Source of the DNA: Lasioglossum baleicum
Taxonomy: Eukaryota > Arthropoda > Insecta > Hymenoptera > Halictidae
Length of the DNA: 64,000 bases
Direction: 5' to 3'
NCBI RefSeq assembly: GCF_051020765.1
Contig: NC_134932.1
Span: 3,410,001 to 3,474,000, forward strand
Both the position numbers and the translations under genes were made by a program. Positions 1 through 13,499 of this stretch are shown here, piece after piece. Below the pieces are notes generated by a model, which had not been told where the DNA came from, ran no database searches, and saw nothing but the letters and a program-made list of their open reading frames with translations. Each line of letters begins with the position of its first letter. Within the stretch, counting starts at the first letter, position 1.

Positions 1-3000
1 TCCTCTCGCACGTGTTTCTACTCGACTAGCCTGCGTGATGCATCCTCTCGCACGTGTTTTTACTCGACTAGCCTGCGGGATGCATCCTCTCGCACGTGTT
101 TTTACTCGACTAGCCTGCCGGATGCATCCTCTCGCACGTGTTTTTACTCGACTAGCCTGCGGGATGCATCCTCGCGCACGTATTTTTACTCGACTAGCCT
201 GCGGGAAGCATCCTCTCGCACGTGTTTCTACTCGACTAGCCTGCTGGAAGCATCCTCTCGCACGTGTTTCTACTCGACTAGCCTGCGGGATGCATCCTCT
301 CGCACGTGTTTTTACTCGACTAGCCTGCGGGATGCATCGTCTCGCACGTGTTTCAACTCGACTAGCCTGCGGGATGCATCCTCCCGCTCGTGTTTCTACT
401 CGACTAGCCTGCGGGATGCATCCTCTCGCACGTGTTTTAACTCGACTAGCCTGCGGGATGCATCCTCTCGCACGTGTTTTTACTCGACTAGCCTGCGGGG
501 TGCATCCTCTCGCACGTGTTTTTACTCGACTAGCCTGCGGGAAGCATCCTCTCGCACGTGTTTTTACTCGACTAGCCTGCGGGATGCATCCTCGCGCACC
601 TGTTTTTACTCGACTAGCCTGCGGGATGCATCCTCTCGCTCGTGTTTCTACTCGACTAGCCTGCGGGATGCATCCTCTCGCACGTGTTTTTACTCGACTA
701 GCCTGCGGGATGCATCCTCTCGCACGTGTTTCTACTCGACTAGCCTGCGTGATGCATCCTCTCGCACGTGATTTAACTCGACTAGCCTGCGGGATGCATC
801 CTCTCGCACGTGTTTTAATTCGACTAGCCTGCGGGATGCATCCTCTCGCACGTGTTTTTACTCGACTAGCCTGCGGGGTGCATCCTCTCGCACGTGTTTT
901 TACTCGACTAGCCTGCGGGAAGCATCCTCTCGCACGTGTTTTTACTCGACTAGCCTGCGGGATGCATCCTCGCGCACCTGTTTTTACTCGACTAGCCTGC
1001 GGGATGCATCCTCTCGCTCGTGTTTCTACTCGACTAGCCTGCGGGATGCATCCTCTCGCACGTGTTTTTACTCGACTAGCCTGCGGGATGCATCCTCTCG
1101 CATGTGTTTCTACTCGACTAGCCTGCGTGATGCATCCTCTCGCACGTGATTTAACTCGACTAGCCTGCGGGATGCATCCTCTCGCTCGTGTTTCTACTCG
1201 ACTAGCCTGCGGGATGCATCCTCTCGCACGTGTTTTTACTCGACTAGCCTGCGGGATGCATCCTCTCGCACGTGTTTCTACTCGACTAGCCTGCGTGATG
1301 CATCCTCTCGCACGTGATTTAACTCGACTAGCCTGCGGGATGCATCCTCTCGCACGTGTTTTTACTCGACTAGCCTGCGGGATGCATCCTCTCGCTCGTG
1401 TTTCTACTCGACTAGCCTGCGGGATGCATCCTCTCGCACGTGTTTTTACTCGACTAGCCTGCGGGATGCATCCTCTCGCACGTGTTTCTACTCGACTAGC
1501 CTGCGTGATGCATCCTCTCGCACGTGTTTTTACTCGACTAGCCTGCGGGATGCATCCTCTCGCACGTGTTTTTACTCGACTAGCCTGCCGGATGCATCCT
1601 CTCGCACGTGTTTTTACTCGACTAGCCTGCGGGATGCATCCTCGCGCACGTATTTTTACTCGACTAGCTTGCGGGAAGCATCCTCTCGCACGTGTTTCTA
1701 CTCGACTAGCCTGCTGGAAGCATCCTCTCGCACGTGTTTCTACTCGACTAGCCTGCGGGATGCATCCTCTCGCACGTGTTTTTACTCGACTAGCCTGCGG
1801 GATGCATCGTCTCGCACGTGTTTCAACTCGACTAGCCTGCGGGATGCATCCTCGCGCACGTGTTTTTACTCGACTAGCCTGCGGGATGCATCCTCTCGCT
1901 CGTGTTTCTACTCGACTAGCCTGCGGGATGCATCCTCTCGCACGTGTTTTTACTCGACTAGCCTGCGGGATGCATCCTCTCGCACGTGTTTCTACTCGAC
2001 TAGCCTGCGTGATGCATCCTCTCGCACGTGTTTTTACTCGACTAGCCTGCGGGATGCATCCTCTCGCACGTGTTTTTACTCGACTAGCCTGCCGGATGCA
2101 TCCTCTCGCACGTGTTTTTACTCGACTAGCCTGCGGGATGCATCCTCGCGCACGTATTTTTACTCGACTAGCCTGCGGGAAGCATCCTCTCGCACGTGTT
2201 TCTACTCGACTAGCCTGCTGGAAGCATCCTCTCGCACGTGTTTCTACTCGACTAGCCTGCGGGATGCATCCTCTCGCACGTGTTTTTACTCGACTAGCCT
2301 GCGGGATGCATCGTCTCGCACGTGTTTCAACTCGACTAGCCTGCGGGATGCATCCTCCCGCTCGTGTTTCTACTCGACTAGCCTGCGGGATGCATCCTCT
2401 CGCACGTGTTTTAACTCGACTAGCCTGCGGGATGCATCCTCTCGCACGTGTTTTTACTCGACTAGCCTGCGGGGTGCATCCTCTCGCACGTGTTTTTACT
2501 CGACTAGCCTGCGGGAAGCATCCTCTCGCACGTGTTTTTACTCGACTAGCCTGCGGGATGCATCCTCGCGCACCTGTTTTTACTCGACTAGCCTGCGGGA
2601 TGCATCCTCTCGCTCGTGTTTCTACTCGACTAGCCTGCGGGATGCATCCTCTCGCACGTGTTTTTACTCGACTAGCCTGCGGGATGCATCCTCTCGCACG
2701 TGTTTCTACTCGACTAGCCTGCGTGATGCATCCTCTCGCACGTGTTTTAACTCGACTAGCCTGCGGGATGCATCCTCTCGCACGTGTTTTTACTCGACTA
2801 GCATGCGGGGTGCATCCTCTCGCACGTGTTTTTACTCGACTAGCCTGCGGGAAGCATCCTCCCGCACGTGTTTCTACTCGACTAGCCTGCGGGATGCATC
2901 CTCTCGCACGTGTTTTTACTCGACTAGCCTGCGGGATGCATCCTCGCGCACGTGTTTTTCCTCGACTAGCCTGCGGGATGCATCCTCTCGCACGTGTTTT

Positions 3001-4942
3001 TACTCGACTAGCCTGCGGGATGCATCCTCTCGCACGTGTTTCTACTCGACTAGCCTGCGGGATGCATCCTCTCGCACGTGTTTTTACTCGACTAGCCTGC
3101 GGGATGCATCCTCTCGCACGTGTTTCAACTCGACTAGCCTGCGGGATGCATCCTCTCGCACGTGTTTTTACTCGACTAGCCTGCGGGATGCATCCTCTCG
3201 CACGTGTTTCTACTCGACTAGCCTGCGTGATGCATCCTCTCGCACGTGTTTTTACTCGACTAGCCTGCGGGATGCATCCTCGCGCACGTGTTTTTACTGG
3301 ACTAGCCTGCGGGATGCATCCTCTCGCTCGTGTTTCTACTCGACTAGCCTGCGGGATGCATCCTCTCGCACGTGTTTTTACTCGACTTGCCTGCGGGATG
3401 CATCCTCTCGCACGTGTTTCTACTCGACTAGCCTGCGTGATGCATCCTCTCGCACGTGTTTTTACTCGACTAGCCTGCGGGATGCATCCTCGCGCACGTG
3501 TTTTTACTCGACTAGCCTGCGGGAAGCATCCTCTCGCACGTGTTTCTACTCGACTAGCCTGCGGGATGCATCCTCTCGCACGTGTTTTTACTCGACTAGC
3601 CTGCGGGATGCATCCTCTCGCACGTGTTTCTACTCGACTAGCCTGCGTGATGCATCTTCTGGCACGTGTTTTTACTCGACTAGCCTGCGGGATGCATCCT
3701 CTCGCACGTGTTTTTACTCGACTAGCCTGCGCGGTGCATCCTCTCGCACGTGTTTTTACTCGACTAGCCTGCGGGGTGCATCCTCTCGCACGTGTTTCTA
3801 CTCGACTAGCCTGCGGGATGCATTCTCTCGCACGTGTTTTTACTCGACTAGCCTGCGGGATGCATCCTCTCGCACGTGTTTCTACTCGACTAGCCTGCGG
3901 GATGCATCCTCTCGCTCGTGTTTTTACACGACTAGCCTGCGGGAAGCATCCTCTAGCACGTGTTTTTACTCGACTAGCCTGCGGGATGCATCCTCTCGCA
4001 CGTGTTTTTACTCGACTAGCCTGCGAGATGCATCCTCTCGCACGTGTTTTTACTCGACTAGCCTGCGGGATGCATCCTCTCGCTCGTGTTTCTACTCGAC
4101 TAGCCTGCGGGATGCATCCTCTCGCACGTGTTTTTACTCGACTAGCCTGCGGGATGCATCCCCTCGCACGTGTTTCTACTCGACTAGCCTGCGGGATGCA
4201 TCCTCTCGCACGTGTTTTTACTCGACTAGCCTGCGGGATGCATCCTCTCGCACGTGTTTTTACTCGACTAGCCTGCGGGATGCATCCTCTCGCACGTGTT
4301 TCTACTCGACTAGCCTGCGTGATGCATCCTCTCGCACGTGATTTAACTCGACTAGCCTGCGGGATGCATCCTCTCGCACGTGTTTTTACTCGACTAGCCT
4401 GCGGGATGCATCCTCTCGCACGTGTTTCTACTCGACTAGCCTGCGGGATGCATCCTCTCGCTCGTGTTTCTACTCGACTAGCCTGCGGGATGCATCCTCT
4501 CGCACGTGTTTTTACTCGACTAGCCTGCGGGATGCATCCTCTCGCACGTGTTTCTACTCGACTAGCCTGCGTGATGCATCCTCTCGCACGTGATTTAACT
4601 CGACTAGCCTGCGGGATGCATCCTCTCGCACGTGTTTTTACTCGACTAGCCTGCGGGATGCATCCTCTCGCTCGTGTTTCTACTCGACTAGCCTGCGGGA
4701 TGCATCCTCTCGCACGTGTTTTTACTCGACTAGCCTGCGGGATGCATCCTCTCGCACGTGTTTCTACTCGACTAGCCTGCGTGATGCATCCTCTCGCACG
4801 TGTTTTTACTCGACTAGCCTGCGGGATGCATCCTCTCGCACGTGTTTTTACTCGACTAGCCTGCCGGATGCATCCTCTCGCACGTGTTTTTACTCGACTA
4901 GCCTGCGGGATGCATCCTCGCGCACGTATTTTTACTCGACTA

Positions 4943-7900
4943 GCTTGCGGGAAGCATCCTCTCGCACGTGTTTCTACTCGACTAGCCTGCTGGAAGCATC
5001 CTCTCGCACGTGTTTCTACTCGACTAGCCTGCGGGATGCATCCTCTCGCACGTGTTTTTACTCGACTAGCCTGCGGGATGCATCGTCTCGCACGTGTTTC
5101 AACTCGACTAGCCTGCGGGATGCATCCTCGCGCACGTGTTTTTACTCGACTAGCCTGCGGGATGCATCCTCTCGCTCGTGTTTCTACTCGACTAGCCTGC
5201 GGGATGCATCCTCTCGCACGTGTTTTTACTCGACTAGCCTGCGGGATGCATCCTCTCGCACGTGTTTCTACTCGACTAGCCTGCGTGATGCATCCTCTCG
5301 CACGTGTTTTTACTCGACTAGCCTGCGGGATGCATCCTCTCGCACGTGTTTTTACTCGACTAGCCTGCCGGATGCATCCTCTCGCACGTGTTTTTACTCG
5401 ACTAGCCTGCGGGATGCATCCTCGCGCACGTATTTTTACTCGACTAGCCTGCGGGAAGCATCCTCTCGCACGTGTTTCTACTCGACTAGCCTGCTGGAAG
5501 CATCCTCTCGCACGTGTTTCTACTCGACTAGCCTGCGGGAAGCATCCTCTAGCACGTGTTTTTACTCGACTAGCCTGCGGGATGCATCCTCTCGCACGTG
5601 TTTTTACTCGACTAGCCTGCGAGATGCATCCTCTCGCACGTGTTTTTACTCGACTAGCCTGCGGGATGCATCCTCTCGCTCGTGTTTTTACTCGACTAGC
5701 CTGCGGGATGCATCCTCTCGCTCGTGTTTCTACTCGACTAGCCTGCGGGATGCATCCTCTCGCACGTGTTTTTACTCGACTAGCCTGCGGTATGCATCCT
5801 CTCGCACGTGTTTCTACTCGACTAGCCTGCGGGATGCATCCTCTCGCACGTGTTTTTACTCGACTAGCCTGCGGGATGCATCCTCTCGCACGTGTTTTTA
5901 CTCGACTAGCCTGCGGGATGCATCCTCTCGCACGTGTTTCTACTCGACTAGCCTGCGTGATGCATCCTCTCGCACGTGATTTAACTCGACTAGCCTGCGG
6001 GATGCATCCTCTCGCACGTGTTTTTACTCGACTAGCCTGCGGGATGCATCCTCTCGCACGTGTTTCTACTCGACTAGCCTGCGGGATGCATCCTCTCGCT
6101 CGTGTTTCTACTCGACTAGCCTGCGGGATGCATCCTCTCGCACGTGTTTTTACTCGACTAGCCTGCGGGATGCATCCTCTCGCACGTGTTTCTACTCGAC
6201 TAGCCTGCGTGATGCATCCTCTCGCACGTGATTTAACTCGACTAGCCTGCGGGATGCATCCTCTCGCACGTGTTTTTACTCGACTAGCCTGCGGGATGCA
6301 TCCTCTCGCTCGTGTTTCTACTCGACTAGCCTGCGGGATGCATCCTCTCGCACGTGTTTTTACTCGACTAGCCTGCGGGATGCATCCTCTCGCACGTGTT
6401 TCTACTCGACTAGCCTGCGTGATGCATCCTCTCGCACGTGTTTTTACTCGACTAGCCTGCGGGATGCATCCTCTCGCACGTGTTTTTACTCGACTAGCCT
6501 GCCGGATGCATCCTCTCGCACGTGTTTTTACTCGACTAGCCTGCGGGATGCATCCTCGCGCACGTATTTTTACTCGACTAGCTTGCGGGAAGCATCCTCT
6601 CGCACGTGTTTCTACTCGACTAGCCTGCTGGAAGCATCCTCTCGCACGTGTTTCTACTCGACTAGCCTGCGGGATGCATCCTCTCGCACGTGTTTTTACT
6701 CGACTAGCCTGCGGGATGCATCGTCTCGCACGTGTTTCAACTCGACTAGCCTGCGGGATGCATCCTCGCGCACGTGTTTTTACTCGACTAGCCTGCGGGA
6801 TGCATCCTCTCGCTCGTGTTTCTACTCGACTAGCCTGCGGGATGCATCCTCTCGCACGTGTTTTTACTCGACTAGCCTGCGGGATGCATCCTCTCGCACG
6901 TGTTTCTACTCGACTAGCCTGCGTGATGCATCCTCTCGCACGTGTTTTTACTCGACTAGCCTGCGGGATGCATCCTCTCGCACGTGTTTTTACTCGACTA
7001 GCCTGCCGGATGCATCCTCTCGCACGTGTTTTTACTCGACTAGCCTGCGGGATGCATCCTCGCGCACGTATTTTTACTCGACTAGCCTGCGGGAAGCATC
7101 CTCTCGCACGTGTTTCTACTCGACTAGCCTGCTGGAAGCATCCTCTCGCACGTGTTTCTACTCGACTAGCCTGCGGGATGCATCCTCTCGCACGTGTTTT
7201 TACTCGACTAGCCTGCGGGATGCATCGTCTCGCACGTGTTTTAACTCGACTAGCCTGCGGGATGCATCCTCTCGCACGTGTTTTTACTCGACTAGCCTGC
7301 GGGGTGCATCCTCTCGCACGTGTTTTTACTCGACTAGCCTGCGGGAAGCATCCTCTCGCACGTGTTTTTACTCGACTAGCCTGCGGGATGCATCCTCGCG
7401 CACCTGTTTTTACTCGACTAGCCTGCGGGATGCATCCTCTCGCTCGTGTTTCTACTCGACTAGCCTGCGGGATGCATCCTCTCGCACGTGTTTTTACTCG
7501 ACTAGCCTGCGGGATGCATCCTCTCGCACGTGTTTCTACTCGACTAGCCTGCGTGATGCATCCTCTCGCACGTGATTTAACTCGACTAGCCTGCGGGATG
7601 CATCCTCTCGCACGTGTTTTAACTCGACTAGCCTGCGGGATGCATCCTCTCGCACGTGTTTTTACTCGACTAGCCTGCGGGGTGCATCCTCTCGCACGTG
7701 TTTTTACTCGACTAGCCTGCGGGAAGCATCCTCTCGCACGTGTTTTTACTCGACTAGCCTGCGGGATGCATCCTCGCGCACCTGTTTTTACTCGACTAGC
7801 CTGCGGGATGCATCCTCTCGCTCGTGTTTCTACTCGACTAGCCTGCGGGATGCATCCTCTCGCACGTGTTTTTACTCGACTAGCCTGCGGGATGCATCCT

Positions 7901-8218
7901 CTCGCACGTGTTTCTACTCGACTAGCCTGCGTGATGCATCCTCTCGCACGTGATTTAACTCGACTAGCCTGCGGGATGCATCCTCGCGCACGTGTTTTTA
8001 GTCGACTAGCCTGCGGGAAGCATCCTCTCGCACGTGTTTCTACTCGACTAGCCTGCGGGATGCATCCTCCCGCTCGTGTTTCTACTCGACTAGCCTGCGG
8101 GATGCATCCTCTCGCACGTGTTTTAACTCGACTAGCCTGCGGGATGCATCCTCTCGCACGTGTTTTTACTCGACTAGCATGCGGGGTGCATCCTCTCGCA
8201 CGTGTTTTTACTCGACTA
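4943..8218. repeat. Higher-order repeat of 39 monomers (1638 bp)
   Basis: A rare monomer variant, AGCTTGCGGGAAGC, occurs at about 1667, 4943 and 6581. The spacings are 3276 bp (78 x 42) and 1638 bp (39 x 42). The variant order that follows matches for at least 13 monomers in each case, including the double GGAAGC/TGGAAGC monomers and the CATCGTCTCG monomer. The same 1638-bp spacing returns far away between TTTTTAATCGACTAGC landmarks at 32571 and 34209. This implies duplication in steps of whole blocks of monomers. Confidence 0.75.
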
Positions 8219-11200
8219 GCCTGCGGGAAGCATCCTCCCGCACGTGTTTCTACTCGACTAGCCTGCGGGATGCATCCTCTCGCACGTGTTTTTACTCGAC
8301 TAGCCTGCGGGATGCATCCTCGCGCACGTGTTTTTCCTCGACTAGCCTGCGGGATGCATCCTCTCGCACGTGTTTTTACTCGACTAGCCTGCGGGATGCA
8401 TCCTCTCGCACGTGTTTCTACTCGACTAGCCTGCGGGATGCATCCTCTCGCACGTGTTTTTACTCGACTAGCCTGCGGGATGCATCCTCTCGCACGTGTT
8501 TCAACTCGACTAGCCTGCGGGATGCATCCTCTCGCACGTGTTTTTACTCGACTAGCCTGCGGGATGCATCCTCTCGCACGTGTTTCTACTCGACTAGCCT
8601 GCGTGATGCATCCTCTCGCACGTGTTTTTACTCGACTAGCCTGCGGGATGCATCCTCGCGCACGTGTTTTTACTGGACTAGCCTGCGGGATGCATCCTCT
8701 CGCTCGTGTTTCTACTCGACTAGCCTGCGGGATGCATCCTCTCGCACGTGTTTTTACTCGACTTGCCTGCGGGATGCATCCTCTCGCACGTGTTTCTACT
8801 CGACTAGCCTGCGTGATGCATCCTCTCGCACGTGTTTTTACTCGACTAGCCTGCGGGATGCATCCTCGCGCACGTGTTTTTACTCGACTAGCCTGCGGGA
8901 AGCATCCTCTCGCACGTGTTTCTACTCGACTAGCCTGCGGGATGCATCCTCTCGCACGTGTTTTTACTCGACTAGCCTGCGGGATGCATCCTCTCGCACG
9001 TGTTTCTACTCGACTAGCCTGCGTGATGCATCTTCTGGCACGTGTTTTTACTCGACTAGCCTGCGGGATGCATCCTCTCGCACGTGTTTTTACTCGACTA
9101 GCCTGCGCGGTGCATCCTCTCGCACGTGTTTTTACTCGACTAGCCTGCGGGGTGCATCCTCTCGCACGTGTTTCTACTCGACTAGCCTGCGGGATGCATC
9201 CTCTCGCACGTGTTTTTACTCGACTAGCCTGCGGGATGCATCCTCTCGCACGTGTTTCTACTCGACTAGCCTGCGGGATGCATCCTCTCGCTCGTGTTTT
9301 TACACGACTAGCCTGCGGGAAGCATCCTCTAGCACGTGTTTTTACTCGACTAGCCTGCGGGATGCATCCTCTCGCACGTGTTTTTACTCGACTAGCCTGC
9401 GAGATGCATCCTCTCGCACGTGTTTTTACTCGACTAGCCTGCGGGATGCATCCTCTCGCTCGTGTTTTTACTCGACTAGCCTGCGGGATGCATCCTCTCG
9501 CTCGTGTTTCTACTCGACTAGCCTGCGGGATGCATCCTCTCGCACGTGTTTTTACTCGACTAGCCTGCGGGATGCATCCTCTCGCACGTGTTTCTACTCG
9601 ACTAGCCTGCGGGATGCATCCTCTCGCACGTGTTTTTACTCGACTAGCCTGCGGGATGCATCCTCTCGCACGTGTTTCTACTCGACTAGCCTGCGTGATG
9701 CATCCTCTGGCACGTGTTTCACCTCGACTAGCCTGCGGGATGCATCCTCTCGCACGTGTTTCAACTCGACTAGCCTGCGGGATGCATCCTCTCGCACGTG
9801 TTTTTACTCGACTAGCCTGCGGGATGCATCCTCTCGCACGTGTTTCAACTCGACTAGCCTGCGGGATGCATCCTCCCGCTCGTGTTTCTACTCGACTAGC
9901 CTGCGGGATGCATCCTCTCGCACGTGTTTCTACTCGACTAGCGTGCGGGATGCATCCTCTCGCACGTGTTTTTACTCGACTAGCCTGCGGGATGCATCCT
10001 CGCGCACGTGTTTTTCCTCGACTAGCCTGCGGGATGCATCCTCTCGCACGTGTTTTTACTCGACTAGCCTGCGGGATGCATCCTCTCGCACGTGTTTCTA
10101 CTCGACTAGCCTGCGGGATGCATCCTCTCGCACGTGTTTTTACTCGACTAGCCTGCGGGATCCATCCTCTCGCACGTGTTTCAACTCGACTAGCCTGCGG
10201 GATGCATCCTCTCGCACGTGTTTTTACTCGACTAGCCTGCGGGATGCATCCTCTCGCACGTGTTTCAACTCGACTAGCCTGCGGGATGCATCCTCTCGCT
10301 CGTGTTTCTACTCGACTAGCCTGCGGGATGCATCCTCTCGCACGTGTTTTAACTCGACTAGCCTGCGGGATGCATCCTCTCGCACGTGTTTTTACTCGAC
10401 TAGCCTGCGGGGTGCATCCTCTCGCACGTGTTTTTACTCGACTAGCCTGCGGGAAGCATCCTCTCGCACGTGTTTTTACTCGACTAGCCTGCGGGATGCA
10501 TCCTCGCGCACGTGTTTTTACTCGACTAGCCTGCGGGATGCATCCTCTCGCTCGTGTTTCTACTCGACTAGCCTGCGGGATGCATCCTGTCGCACGTGTT
10601 TTTACTCGACTAGCCTGCGGGATGCATCCTCTCGCACGTGTTTCTACTCGACTAGCCTGCGTGATGCATCCTCTCGCACGTGTTTTTACTCGACTAGCCT
10701 GCGGGATGCATCCTCTCGCACGTGTTTTTACTCGACTAGCCTGCGGGAAGCATCCTCTCGCACGTGTTTTTAATCGACTAGCCTGCGGGTTGCATCCTCG
10801 CGCACGTGTTTTTACTGGACTAGCCTGCGGGATGCATCCTCTCGCTCGTGTTTCTACTCGACTAGCCTGCGGGATGCATCCTCTCGCACGTGTTTTTACT
10901 CGACTTGCCTGCGGGATGCATCCTCTCGCACGTGTTTCTACTCGACTAGCCTGCGTGATGCATCCACTCGCACGTGTTTTTACTCGACTAGCCTGCGGGA
11001 TGCATCCTCGCGCACGTGTTTTTACTCGACTAGCCTGCGGGAAGCATCCTCTCGCACGTGTTTCTACTCGACTAGCCTGCGGGATGCATCCTCTCGCACG
11101 TGTTTTTACTCGACTAGCCTGCGGGATGCATCCTCTCGCACGTGTTTCTACTCGACTAGCCTGCGTGATGCATCCTCTCGCACGTGTTTTTACTCGACTA

Positions 11201-13499
11201 GCCTGCGGGATGCATCCTCTCGCACGTGTTTTTACTCGACTAGCCTGCGCGGTGCATCCTCTCGCACGTGTTTTTACTCGACTAGCCTGCGGGGTGCATC
11301 CTCTCGCACGTGTTTCTACTCGACTAGCCTGCGGGATGCATCCCCTCGCTCGTGTTTTTACACGACTAGCCTGCGGGAAGCATCCTCTAGCACGTGTTTT
11401 TACTCGACTAGCCTGCGGGATGCATCCTCTCGCACGTGTTTTTACTCGACTAGCCTGCGGGATGCATCCTCTCGCACGTGTTTTTACTCGACTAGCCTGC
11501 GGGATGCATCCTCTCGCACGTGTTTCTACTCGACTAGCCTGCGGGATGCATCCTCTCGCACGTGTTTTTACTCGACTAGCCTGCGGGATGCATCCTCTCG
11601 CACGTGTTTCTACTCGACTAGCCTGCGTGATGCATCCTCTGGCACGTGTTTCACCTCGACTAGCCTGCGGGATGCATCCTCTCGCACGTGTTTCAACTCG
11701 ACTAGCCTGCGGGATGCATCCTCTCGCACGTGTTTTTACTCGACTAGCCTGCGGGATGCATCCTCTCGCACGTGTTTCAACTCGACTAGCCTGCGGGATG
11801 CATCCTCCCGCTCGTGTTTCTACTCGACTAGCCTGCGGGATGCATCCTCTCGCACGTGTTTTAACTCGACTAGCCTGCGGGATGCATCCTCTCGCACGTG
11901 TTTTTACTCGACTAGCCTGCAGGGTGCATCCTCTCGCACGTGTTTTTACTCGACTAGCCTGCGGGAAGCATCCTCTCGCACGTGTTTTTACTCTACTAGC
12001 CTGCGGGATGCATCCTCGCGCACGTGTTTTTACTCGACTGGCCTGCGGGATGCATCCTCTCGCTCGTGTTTCTACTCGACTAGCCTGCGGGATGCATCCT
12101 CTCGCACGTGTTTTTACTCGACTAGCCTGCGGGATGCATCCTCTCGCACGTGTTTCTACTCGACTAGCCTGCGTGATGCATCCTCTCGCACGTGATTTAA
12201 CTCGACTAGCCTGCGGGATGCATCCTCTCGCACGTGTTTTAACTCGACTAGCCTGCGGGATGCATCCTCTCGCACGTGTTTTTACTCGACTAGCCTGCGG
12301 GGTGCATCCTCTCGCACGTGTTTTTACTCGACTAGCCTGCGGGAAGCATCCTCTCGCACGTGTTTTTACTCGACTAGCCTGCGGGATGCATCCTCGCGCA
12401 CCTGTTTTTACTCGACTAGCCTGCGGGATGCATCCTCTCGCTCGTGTTTCTACTCGACTAGCCTGCGGGATGCATCCTCTCGCACGTGTTTTAACTCGAC
12501 TAGCCTGCGGGATGCATCCTCTCGCACGTGTTTTTACTCGACTAGCCTGCAGGGTGCATCCTCTCGCACGTGTTTTTACTCGACTAGCCTGCGGGAAGCA
12601 TCCTCTCGCACGTGTTTTTACTCTACTAGCCTGCGGGATGCATCCTCGCGCACGTGTTTTTACTCGACTAGCCTGCGGGATGCATCCTCTCGCTCGTGTT
12701 TCTACTCGACTAGCCTGCGGGATGCATCCTCTCGCACGTGTTTTTACTCGACTAGCCTGCGGGATGCATCCTCTCGCACGTGTTTCTACTCGACTAGCCT
12801 GCGTGATGCATCCTCTCGCACGTGTTTTTACTCGACTAGCCTGCGGGATGCATCCTCTCGCACGTGTTTTTACTCGACTAGACTGCCGGATGCATCCTCT
12901 CGCATGTGTTTTTACTCGACTAGCCTGCGGGATGCATCCTCGCGCACGTATTTTTACTCGACTAGCCTGCGGGAAGCATCCTCTCGCACGTGTTTCTACT
13001 CGACTAGCCTGCTGGAAGCATCCTCTCGCACGTGTTTCTACTCGACTAGCCTGCGGGATGCATCCTCTCGCACGTGTTTTTACTCGACTAGCCTGCGGGA
13101 TGCATCGTCTCGCACGTGTTTCAACTCGACTAGCCTGCGGGATGCATCCTCCCGCTCGTGTTTCTACTCGACTAGCCTGCGGGATGCATCCTCTCGCACG
13201 TGTTTTAACTCGACTAGCCTGCGGGATGCATCCTCTCGCACGTGTTTTTACTCGACTAGCCTGCGGGGTGCATCCTCTCGCACGTGTTTTTACTCGACTA
13301 GCCTGCGGGAAGCATCCTCTCGCACGTGTTTTTACTCGACTAGCCTGCGGGATGCATCCTCGCGCACCTGTTTTTACTCGACTAGCCTGCGGGATGCATC
13401 CTCTCGCTCGTGTTTCTACTCGACTAGCCTGCGGGATGCATCCTCTCGCACGTGTTTTTACTCGACTAGCCTGCGGGATGCATCCTCGCGCACGTGTTT